Source of the DNA: a virus
Virus record (IMG/VR): IMGVR_UViG_3300034050_000953
Span: 1-42,044 of that record
Reading direction: 5' to 3' (one strand)
Length of the DNA stretch: 42,044 bases
Numbering within the stretch: the stretch's first letter is position 1; every line of letters begins with the position of its first letter. Made by a program: the position numbers and the translations under genes. A model generated the notes under the pieces. It had not been told where the DNA came from. It saw only the letters and a list, made by a program, of their open reading frames with translations, and ran no database searches. This document shows positions 29,001-35,800 of this stretch, in pieces.

Positions 29001-29776
29001 TCTTCTGTACCATCTGAATTTAATCGGATTAAGCGGTTTCGGGTATTTCCATCAAATGTGGTAAATACTCCACCTACTAAAATCTTTCCATCGGCTTGAA
29101 CAGCGGATTGAATAACTGTTCCATTAAATCCCAAACCTAAGTTTGTATAGAATGCAGTATCTTCTGTACCATTTGAATTTAATCGGATTAAGCGGTTTCG
29201 GGTATTAGTATTAAATGTGGTAAAGTCTCCACCTATTATAAGTTTTTCATCCGCTTGAACACTAACTGTTTCAACATAAGTTCCAGCACTAAAACCTGTA
29301 CCTAAATTTGAATAAAATCCAATATCTTCAGAACCGTCAATATTTAATCTAACTAAACTCTTTCGGGTAGCACCTTTAAAAGTTGTAAAATATCCACCAA
29401 TAACAATTTTAGTACTTAATTGATTTACAATTGTAATAACTTCGCTATCATTAGTGGTATTAGTAAATGCAGTAACTAATGAAGAATTAAACGACTCATT
29501 TGAAATACCATCAATTGCACTAGAACCTGAAGTACCAGCAGTTCCGCTTGAACCAGATGTACCGCTTGTGCCTGAACTACCAGCAGCTGACTCCCAGGCT
29601 GCACCAGTAAACCTATAAATATTATTATCTAATTTATTATAGATTACAGAACCTTCTTTAGCTGATCCACTTGCATTGGTAATATCGTCAATGGTTGGAA
29701 TTAGTAATCCTAGCTTTGGATTTGCACTACTATCGTTAAGTTCAACACCACCTGGCGAAGTTATTTTATATGACAT
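17042..29776 (-). CDS. Giant collagen-like fibre with delta-60 repeats and S74 chaperone end
   Basis: The protein has 4244 residues. Residues 1-92 form an attachment-like head. About 93-460 hold several delta-60/beta-propeller-like repeats (VQADGKILVGGVFTTF, then RLIRLNSDGTEDTAF). About 470-3637 form one Gly-X-Y tract with no proline, built from GTS, GSN, GSS and rare GTR, GES, GID triplets. A globular insert of about 110 residues, more repeats, a CBM5/12-like domain near 3852-3902 (WKGIWVGG, then INDVISFNGSSY), and further repeats follow. The C-terminus carries a peptidase S74 intramolecular chaperone domain with SDRSVKDNV near 4147 (Ser/Lys dyad) and a short coiled coil. Such domains trimerise tail spikes and then cut themselves off. 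This is probably a trimeric tail or head fibre that binds host glycans. No internal frameshift is seen. Confidence 0.88.
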   Translation of the reverse strand: MSYKITSPGGVELNDSSANPKLGLLIPTIDDITNASGSAKEGSVIYNKLDNNIYRFTGAAWESAAGSSGTSGTSGSSGTAGTSGSSAIDGISNESFNSSLVTAFTNTTNDSEVITIVNQLSTKIVIGGYFTTFKGATRKSLVRLNIDGSEDIGFYSNLGTGFSAGTYVETVSVQADEKLIIGGDFTTFNTNTRNRLIRLNSNGTEDTAFYTNLGLGFNGTVIQSAVQADGKILVGGVFTTFDGNTRNRLIRLNSDGTEDTAFYTNLGSGITSQVNAITIQSDNSILIGTAAGLIKLNANGTLDSAFNSNLGSNAVDILAIACQADGLILVGGGFTTFNGTTKNGLIRLNSNGTEDTAFYTKIGTGFTGAFTPLGFTINVQSDGRILVGGGFDSFNGGTRHKLVRLFADGTEDIRFYAALGSAVGPGSPSGSQINTILLKNNLILVGGAFTTLNGVTLNNLFSLYNNSNLSSGTVGSSGSNGTNGSSGSSGTSGTSGESGSNGSSGTSGSNGSNGSSGTSGSNGSHGSSGTSGTSGSNGSSGTSGSNGSNGSSGTSGSNGSSGTSGTSGSNGSNGSSGTSGSSGSNGSSGTSGSSGSNGSSGTSGSNGSSGTSGSNGSNGSSGTSGSNGSSGTSGTSGSNGSSGTSGSNGSNGSSGTSGSNGSSGSSGTSGSNGSSGTSGSSGSTGTSGTSGSNGSSGTSGSNGSSGTSGSNGSNGSSGTSGTSGSNGSSGTSGTSGSTGSNGSSGTSGSNGSNGSSGTSGTSGSNGSSGTSGSNGSSGTSGSNGSNGSSGTSGSNGSNGSSGTSGTSGSNGLNGSSGTSGSNGSSGTSGSNGSSGTSGTSGSNGSSGTSGSNGSSGTSGTSGSNGSSGTSGSNGSSGTSGSSGTSGSNGSNGSSGTSGESGSNGTSGTSGTSGSTGTSGTSGTSGTSGTSGSNGSSGTSGSNGSSGTSGSNGSNGSSGTSGSNGSSGTSGSNGSNGSSGTSGSNGSSGTSGTSGSNGSNGSSGTSGSNGSSGTSGTSGTSGSNGSSGTSGSNGSSGTSGSNGSSGTSGTSGSNGSSGTSGSNGSNGSSGTSGTSGSNGSNGSSGTSGSNGSSGTSGTSGSDGTSGTSGTSGSNGSNGSSGTSGTSGTSGSNGSSGTSGSNGSNGSSGTSGSNGSSGTSGSNGSNGSSGTSGSNGSNGSSGTSGTSGSNGSSGTSGTSGSNGSSGTSGSNGSSGTSGTSGTSGTSGSNGSSGTSGSNGSNGSSGTSGTSGSTGSSGTSGTSGSNGSSGTAGSSGTSGSNGSSGTSGSNGSSGTSGTSGSNGSHGSSGTSGSTGSSGTSGTSGTSGSTGSSGTSGTSGTSGSTGTSGTSGSNGSSGTSGTSGSNGSSGTSGSSGTSGTSGSNGSSGTSGTSGTSGSNGSSGTSGSNGSNGSSGTSGTSGSNGSNGSSGTSGSNGSNGSSGTSGTSGTSGSNGSNGSSGTSGSSGTSGTSGSNGSSGTSGSNGSSGTSGSNGSNGSSGTSGTSGSNGTSGTSGSNGSSGTSGSNGSSGTSGTSGTSGSNGSNGSSGTSGSNGSNGSSGTSGSNGSSGTSGSNGSSGTSGTSGSNGSNGSSGTSGSNGSSGTSGTSGSNGTSGTSGSNGSNGSSGTSGSNGSNGSSGTSGTSGTSGTSGSSGTSGTSGSNGSSGTSGSNGSNGSSGTSGSNGSSGTSGTSGSTGTSGTSGSSGTSGTRGTSGTSGTAGSSGTSGTSGSTGTSGTSGISGVDGSNGTSGTSGTSGSNGSSGTSGTSGSNGSSGSSGTSGTSGSTGTSGTSGSTGTSGTSGSSGTSGSSGTSGTSGTSGSNGSSGTSGSNGSNGSSGTSGTRGTSGTSGSNGSSGTSGTSGSTGTSGTSGSNGSSGSSGTSGTSGSNGSSGTSGSNGSNGSSGTSGSNGSNGSSGTSGTSGSNGSNGTSGSNGSNGSSGTSGSNGSSGTSGTSGSNGSSGTSGSTGSNGSSGTSGSNGSSGTSGSNGSNGSSGTSGSNGSSGTSGSNGSSGTSGSNGSNGSSGTSGSNGSSGTSGSNGSSGTSGSNGSSGTSGTSGSNGSSGTSGTSGSNGSSGTSGSNGSNGSSGTSGSNGSNGSSGTSGSNGSSGTSGSNGSSGTSGSNGSNGSSGTSGSNGSNGSSGTSGSNGSNGSSGTSGTSGSNGSNGSSGTSGSTGTSGTSGSNGTSGTSGSNGSSGTSGLNGSNGSSGTSGSNGSSGTSGSNGSSGTSGTSGSNGSSGTSGTSGSNGSNGSSGTSGTSGTSGTTGSTGTSGTSGSSGSIGTSGTSGTSGTSGSNGSSGTSGSNGSNGSSGTSGSNGSSGTSGSNGSNGSSGTSGSNGSNGSSGTSGSNGSNGSSGTSGSNGSNGSSGTSGSNGSNGSSGTSGSSGTRGTSGTSGTSGTSGSNGSSGTSGTSGSSGSNGSSGTSGTSGSNGSSGTSGTSGSNGSNGSSGTSGSNGSNGSSGTSGSNGSSGTSGSLGTSGTSGSSGSNGSSGTSGTSGSNGSSGTSGSNGSNGSSGTSGSNGSSGSSGTSGSNGSSGTSGSLGTSGTSGSNGSNGSSGTSGSNGSNGSSGTSGSNGSNGSSGTSGSNGSSGSSGTSGSNGSSGTSGSSGTSGSNGSNGSSGTSGSNGSSGTSGSNGSNGSSGTSGTSGSNGSNGSSGTSGSNGSNGSSGTSGTSGSNGSNGSSGTSGSNGSSGTSGTSGSNGSNGSSGTSGSNGSSGTSGSNGSSGTSGSNGSNGSSGTSGSSGTRGTSGTSGTSGTSGTSGSNGSNGSSGTSGTSGSNGSNGSSGTSGTSGSNGSSGTSGSNGSSGSSGTSGTRGTSGTSGTSGTSGSNGSSGTSGTSGSNGSSGTSGTSGSNGSNGSSGTSGSNGSNGSSGTSGSNGSSGTSGSNGSNGSSGTSGTSGSNGSSGSSGTSGSNGSSGTSGSNGSNGSSGTSGSSGTSGSSGTRGTSGTSGTSGTSGSTGTSGTSGTSGSNGSNGSSGTSGSNGSNGSSGTSGSSGLTGSSGTSGTSGSNGSSGTSGSNGSNGSSGTSGSNGSNGSSGTSGSNGSNGSSGTSGSNGSSGTSGSNGSNGSSGTSGSNGSNGSSGTSGSSGTRGTSGTSGTSGTSGSNGSSGTSGTSGSNGSSGTSGSNGSNGSSGTSGSNGSSGTSGSNGSSGTSGTRGTSGTSGTSGTSGSNGSNGSSGTSGSNGSNGSSGTSGSNGSNGSSGTSGSNGSNGSSGTSGSNGSNGSSGTSGTSGSNGSSGTSGTSGSNGSNGSSGTSGSNGSSGTSGSNGSNGSSGTSGSNGSSGTSGTRGSSGTSGTSGTSGSNGSNGSSGTSGSNGSNGSSGTSGSNGSNGSSGTSGSNGSSGTSGSNGSSGTSGSNGSNGSSGTSGSNGSNGSSGTSGSNGSSGTSGTSGSNGSNGSSGTSGSNGSSGTSGSNGSNGSSGTSGSNGSNGSSGTSGTSGSNGSNGSSGTSGSNGSSGTSGTRGTSGTSGSNGSSGTSGSNGSNGSSGTSGSNGSSGTSGSNGSSGTSGSNGSSGSSGTSGSNGSNGSSGTSGSNGSSGTSGSNGSNGSSGTSGSNGSNGSSGTSGSNGSNGSSGTSGSNGSNGSSGTSGSNGSSGTSGSNGSNGSSGTSGSNGSSGTSGTRGTSGTSGSNGSSGTSGTSGSTGASGAAISDGWDWGTPLASTKIYSNNGNLDAATSLLNIAEVSLTSTNYSGVYPSIGTGTLIKTNGGIGGQIVYYRTTGVGFDTGIYWEFPVTYVSGTPWTPSAGTDIIVDISAAGVSGSSGTSGTRGTSGTSGSNGSSGTSGSNGSNGSSGTSGSNGSSGTSGSNGSNGSSGSSGTRGTSGTSGTSGSNGSSGTSGTSGSNGSSGTSGTSGSAGTSGTSFIWKGIWVGGTLYAINDVISFNGSSYISIVSSNIGNNPSTSPAQWTLMASAGSNGSSGTSGTSGSNGSSGTSGSNGSNGSSGTSGTRGTSGTSGSNGSSGTSGTSGSNGSSGTSGSNGSNGSSGTSGTSGSNGSSGTSGSNGSNGSSGTSGTRGTSGTSGSNGSSGTSGSNGSSGTSGTSGATGGTGSSGTSGTSGVSGASGTAGTSGTSGGTGGTGSSGTSGTTGSSGTSGGTTGTITSSTVDRIAYFSAATTIAATNMHYDVTNGRLSIANGTGPTYRLEVGGDIYATANIIAYSDRSVKDNVKTITDALAKVTSMRGVTFTRNDQEDKTRVHAGVIAQEMETVFPEVVFENENGTKAVAYPALVSVLIEAIKQQQHQIDDLRDQIEKLL
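17515..18525 (-). repeat. C-terminal Gly-X-Y repeat blocks of the giant fibre (two blocks around a CBM-like domain)
   Basis: Two blocks of nine-base-derived Gly-X-Y coding repeats (about 17515-18064 and 18226-18525) flank the carbohydrate-binding-like domain at about 18070-18220. They contain GTR triplets that the N-terminal part of the main tract lacks. Confidence 0.85.
22008..22405. repeat. Tandem duplication with 198-base offset inside the giant fibre
   Basis: Bases 22008-22111 are identical to 22206-22309 (104 bases), and the segment from 22156 to about 22199 matches from 22354 with the same 198-base offset. Both copies carry the otherwise rare GSLG triplet. The offset equals 66 codons or 22 triplets, so the frame is kept. 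Confidence 0.85.
22711..22854. repeat. Perfect 72-base tandem duplication inside the giant fibre
   Basis: Bases 22711-22782 and 22783-22854 are identical over all 72 bases, equal to eight Gly-X-Y triplets. Perfect identity amid codon-scrambled neighbours points to a recent event. Confidence 0.9.
25771..25860. repeat. Perfect 45-base tandem duplication inside the giant fibre
   Basis: Bases 25771-25815 repeat as 25816-25860 with a 45-base offset (15 codons, five triplets), keeping the Gly register. Confidence 0.8.
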
Positions 29777-29833
29777 CTAGCTTAATTTCTTTTTTTTGAA
29801 TAGACTGAATCTTAGCCTATTTACTGATCAATA

Positions 29834-29843
29834 TTATTTATTT
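29834..29843 (-). promoter_or_regulatory. AAATAAATAA promoter-like element before the giant fibre
   Basis: The element lies in the 81-base gap between two fibre genes, 57 bases upstream of the ATG at 29776 and just inside the start of the gap. This is one of the wider gaps in the operon, which supports an internal promoter. The 3' end of the 2448-residue gene lies immediately upstream. Confidence 0.3.
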
Positions 29844-29857
29844 AAGATAGGCCAGTA

Positions 29858-32800
29858 TTATATCAATCCATCACTAATTATTTCAACTCGTGCAGCAATT
29901 GCGATTTGGTCAGATGTATTATTTGCAATATTAATAAGTAAAATTGCTCCACTTATTGTAAAAGTTGGGATAGATACCCAAAGTACTGAATCTTGAGCAA
30001 GCGTAATTTCAGTAAATCCATTTCCAACAATTGAAACAGTTCCAGCAATATTTTTAACAGCTCCGCTATACATTCGATAATCAACCTCATTAGAGCCTCC
30101 CGCACTACCTATCATATAAATTTGAATACCATATATTCTATCCACTGTATTAAACTCAAATGATTTATTATTTACAATATCAATTTTTAAGCCAGCAGAG
30201 CCAAAGGCTGAAATTGGATCAGAGTATAAAATATTTGAATGAGCCTGTTTTACTCCAGTCGTTATATTTTGATGGCGGCTGTATACTACTTCATTTGGCA
30301 TTTCAGCAACAGCCTGGGTTCCAATTAATAGGGCATCTAGTGTAGTATCTTCAAATATACCAAAGGTTGAATCAACTACAGTGGTTCCACCTGCACCAAA
30401 TACCGTATATTGAGATTGAGTACCGGATACTGAAACCGAAGTTCCGCTTGAACCAGATGTACCGGAAGTACCACTTGAACCGTTTGAGCCTGAAGTACCA
30501 GTTCCACCAGAAGTACCGCTTGAACCGTCTGAGCCCGAAGTACCAGTTAAACCCGACGTTCCGCTTGAGCCGTTTGTTCCAGAGACTCCATCAATACCTG
30601 ATGTTCCAGATGAACCATCTGAACCAGAAGTTCCGCTTGTTCCAGTTGAACCTGAAGTACCAGAAGTTCCGCTTGATCCATTAGAACCTGAAGTTCCAGA
30701 AGAACCATTTGAGCCTGAAGTTCCGCTTGATCCATTAGAACCTGAAGTTCCGCTTGATCCATTAGAACCTGAAGTTCCTGAAGAACCGTTTGAGCCATTT
30801 GAACCAGAAGTTCCGCTTGAGCCGTTTGAACCAGAAGTTCCTGAAGAACCAGAGGTACCAGAAGTACCAGATGTTCCGCTTGTTCCAGCTGAACCTGATG
30901 TACCTGAGCTACCATTTGTTCCTGAGACTCCATCAATACCGGACGTACCGCTAGTACCAGAAGTACCGTCTGATCCACTTGAACCAGAAGTTCCTGATGT
31001 TCCAGTTGAACCTGAAGTACCAGTTGAACCCGATGTACCAGAACTACCAGAAGTTCCGCTTGTTCCAGTTGAACCTGATGTTCCCGAAGTTCCAGTTGAA
31101 CCTGAAGTTCCAGAAGTACCGCTTGAACCGGAAGTACCGCTAGTACCAGATGTACCAGTTGAGCCAGAAGTTCCAGATGTACCAGTTGAGCCAGAAGTTC
31201 CAGATGTACCAGTTGAACCGGAAGTACCAGATGTACCAGTTGAGCCTGATGTTCCTGAACTTCCAGTTGAACCAGAAGTTCCCGAAGTTCCAGTTGAACC
31301 GGATGTTCCAGAAGTACCGTTTGAGCCTGATTCTCCCGAAGTTCCTGAGCTACCGTTTGTTCCAGAGACTCCATCAATACCAGAAGTTCCGCTTGTTCCT
31401 GATGTACCATCAGAACCTGAAGTACCGCTTGTGCCTGAAGTTCCACTTGTTCCGCTTGTGCCTGAAGTTCCAGTTGAACCGGAAGTTCCGCTTGTACCCG
31501 AAGTACCAGTTGAACCGGAAGTTCCGCTTGTACCCGAAGTACCAGTTGAACCGGATGTACCAGAAGTACCAGAAGTTCCGCTTGTTCCAGTTGAACCTGA
31601 AGTACCGCTTGTTCCAGAAGTTCCATTTGAGCCAGATTCGCCTGATGTACCAGAGCTACCGTCTGTTCCAGAGACGCCGTCTATTCCAGAAGTTCCGCTT
31701 GTGCCTGATGTTCCATCTGACCCAGTTGAACCAGAAGTTCCGCTTGTTCCAGAAGTACCAGAGGTTCCGCTTGTGCCGGTTGAACCAGAAGTACCGCTTG
31801 TTCCGTCTGAACCTGAAGTACCGGAAGTACCAGTTGTTCCGCTTGTACCGGAAGTTCCAACTGAACCATTTGAACCTGAAGTACCAGAGGTTCCGTCTGA
31901 ACCTGAAGTACCGGAAGTACCAGTTGTTCCGCTTGTACCTGAAGAACCATCTGTTCCTGAGACTCCATCAATACCGGAAGTACCTGAAGTACCGCTTGTT
32001 CCGTCTGAGCCTGAAGTACCTGATGTTCCGCTAGTTCCATTTGACCCAGTTGAGCCTGAAGTACCGGAAGTACCAGTTGAACCTGAAGTTCCTGAAGTAC
32101 CAGTTGAGCCTGAAGTACCGCTTGTGCCACTAGAACCAGTTGCAGCAATTATGGCTAAGAAAATTTCATGATTATTTGCAAACTGTGGAGTACCACCAGA
32201 ACTAACTAGTGCAACTGGAACAGTCCAGTAATTGGAGGCTCCAGTAATTAAGGTAGTTGCTCCATTAATAACCCATACTTGATAATTTGCACTATTGTTT
32301 CGATCTTGAATTGTTAATTGTTGACCTACTTGTAATAGAGCTAAAAATATATCAATATCAGTTATTGGAGCATCCGTTAAATGATTTATGTTTATTTGGG
32401 TTGCACTAATTTGTGTTGCATTATTCCAAAGAATATGACCATCTCCAGGATTACCTGATTGTGCATTATTGTTAGCTTCATAATAGAATACACTAGTTGA
32501 AATACCATTTGCACCGGAAGTACCAGAGGTTCCATCTGAACCGGAAGTTCCATCGGATCCATTTGTTCCATCAATACCTGAAGTACCTGAGGTTCCGTCT
32601 GAACCGTTTGAACCTGAAGTTCCACTTGTTCCAGAAGTACCATTTGAACCTGATTCGCCAGAAGTTCCAGAGCTACCATCTGTTCCAGAGACTCCATCAA
32701 TACCGGAAGTACCGGAAGTACCAGAGGTTCCGTCTGACCCTGAAGTTCCGCTTGTGCCTGAAGTTCCATCTGAACCAGTTGAGCCTGAAGTACCTGAAGT

Positions 32801-35800
32801 ACCAGTTGAACCAGAAGTACCAGAGGTTCCGTCTGAACCAGAAGTACCAGAGGTTCCGTCTGAACCAGAGGTGCCGCTTGTTCCAGAAGTACCGTCTGAA
32901 CCGCTTGTGCCTGAAGTACCGCTTGTTCCATCTGAACCTGAAGTACCAGAGGTTCCACTTGTACCTGAAGTACCATTTGAACCTGATTCTCCTGAAGTTC
33001 CTGAGCTACCATCTGTTCCAGAGACTCCGTCTATTCCTGAAGTACCTGAGGTACCGCTTGTTCCATCTGAACCGCTTGTTCCGTCTATTCCCGAAGTTCC
33101 TGAAGTTCCGTCTGAACCTGAAGTACCGGAAGTACCGTCTGAACCTGAAGTACCAGAAGTACCGTCTGAACCTGAAGTACCAGAAGTACCGTCTGAACCT
33201 GAAGTACCAGAAGTACCAGTTGAACCTGAAGTACCAGAAGTACCGTCTGAACCTGAAGTACCAGAAGTACCGTCTACTCCGCTTAGACCTGAACTACCAG
33301 AGGTTCCACTAGAACCATCTGTTCCATTTATACCATCTGTTCCAGAAGTACCATCTGAGCCTGAAGTACCTGACGTACCATCTGAACCATTTGTTCCATC
33401 TATTCCTGACGTGCCGCTTGTTCCATCTGATCCGTTTGTTCCATCAATACCAGAAGTACCGCTTGTACCTTCTGAACCAGAAGTTCCACTAGAACCATCT
33501 GTTCCAGAGACTCCATCAATACCAGAAGTTCCAGAAGTTCCATCTGATCCGTTTGAACCTGAAGTACCGCTTGTTCCATCTGAACCTGAAGTTCCACTTG
33601 TACCATCTGAACCATTAGTTCCATCTATGCCTGAAGTACCAGAGGTTCCATTTGAACCTGATTCTCCAGAAGTTCCTGAGCTACCGTCAGTTCCAGAGAC
33701 TCCATCGATACCTGAAGTTCCGCTTGTACCTGAAGTACCGTCTGAACCATTTGTTCCATCAATTCCAGAAGTTCCACTTGTACCGTCTGATCCTGAAGTA
33801 CCAGAAGTACCATCTGAACCAGAAGTTCCACTTGTTCCTGACGTACCATCTGAACCTGAAGTTCCTGAAGTACCATCTGAACCTGATGTACCACTTGTAC
33901 CATCTGAACCTGATGTACCAGAAGTACCGTCTGAACCGGAAGTTCCTGAAGTTCCATCTGACCCGTTTGAACCTGACGTACCGCTTGTTCCATTAGAACC
34001 TGATTCGCCAGAAGTTCCACTAGAACCATCTGTTCCAGAGACTCCATCAATACCGCTTGTACCTGAAGTACCATCTGAACCATTAGTTCCATCTATACCT
34101 GAAGTACCTGAAGTTCCATCTGAGCCTGAGGTACCGCTTGTTCCATCTGATCCGTTTGAACCTGAAGTTCCACTTGTTCCATTTGAACCTGATTCGCCAG
34201 AAGTTCCTGAGCTACCATCTGTTCCTGAGACTCCGTCTATACCTGAAGTTCCGCTTGTACCGGAAGTACCGTCTGAACCATTTGTTCCGTCTAATCCAGA
34301 AGTACCGGAAGTACCATCTGACCCGCTTGTTCCTGAAGTACCATCTGACCCGCTTGTTCCAGAAGTACCGTCTGACCCGCTTGTTCCAGAAGTACCATTT
34401 GAACCAGAAGTACCATCTGACCCTGATGTACCTGATGTACCGCTTGTTCCAGAAGTTCCAATAGAACCGGATGTTCCAGAAGAACCATCTACGCCACTTA
34501 AACCAGAGCTACCACTTGTTCCAGAAGAACCATCTGAGCCTGAAGTACCATCTATTCCTGATGTACCAGAAGTTCCATCTGAACCACTAGTTCCATCTGA
34601 GCCTGAAGTACCGCTTGTACCATCTGATCCATTTGTTCCATCTATACCACTAGTTCCAGAAGTACCATCTGAACCGGAAGTTCCGCTTGTGCCTTCTGAA
34701 CCGGAAGTTCCACTAGAACCATCTGTTCCAGAGACTCCATCAATACCGCTAGTTCCAGAAGTACCGTCTGATCCGTTTGAGCCAGATGTACCGCTTGTTC
34801 CATCTGAACCTGAAGTTCCACTTGTACCATCTGAACCGTTTGTTCCGTCTATTCCACTTGTACCAGAAGTTCCATCTGAACCATTTGAACCTGATTCTCC
34901 AGAAGTACCTGAGCTACCATCTGTCCCAGAGACTCCATCGATACCAGAAGTACCCGAAGTACCATCTGAACCATTAGTTCCATCTATTCCTGAAGTACCT
35001 GAAGTACCATCTGAACCTGATGTACCATCTGATCCTGAAGTACCAGAAGTTCCATCTGAACCATTTGAACCTGATTCGCCAGAAGTTCCGCTTGAACCAT
35101 CTGTTCCTGAGACTCCATCAATACCTGAAGTTCCACTAGTACCACTTGTTCCATCTGAACCATTAGTTCCATCTATGCCTGAAGTACCTGAAGTACCGTC
35201 TGACCCATTAGTTCCATCTATACCTGAAGTACCTGATGTACCGTCTGAACCATTTGAACCTGATTCTCCTGAAGTACCTGAGCTACCATCTGTCCCAGAG
35301 ACTCCATCGATACCAGAAGTACCAGAAGTACCATCTGAACCATTAGTTCCGTCTATACCCGAAGTTCCACTTGTTCCGTCTGAGCCTGAAGTACCGCTTG
35401 TTCCATCTGAACCTGAAGTACCTGAGGTACCGTCTGACCCATTTGAACCTGATTCTCCAGAAGTACCTGAGCTACCGTCTGTTCCAGAGACTCCGTCTAT
35501 TCCTGAAGTACCTGAGGTACCGCTTGTTCCATCTGACCCATTAGTTCCATCTATACCTGAAGTTCCACTTGTTCCATCTGACCCATTAGTTCCATCTATA
35601 CCTGAAGTTCCACTTGTTCCATTTGAACCTGATTCGCCAGAAGTTCCAGAGCTACCATCTGTTCCAGAGACTCCGTCTATTCCACTTGTTCCTGAAGTAC
35701 CGTCTGAACCGTTTGTTCCGTCTATTCCGCTTGTTCCAGAAGTTCCAGCAGTACCGGAAGTTCCACTTGTTCCATTTGATCCTGAAGTTCCACTTGTTCC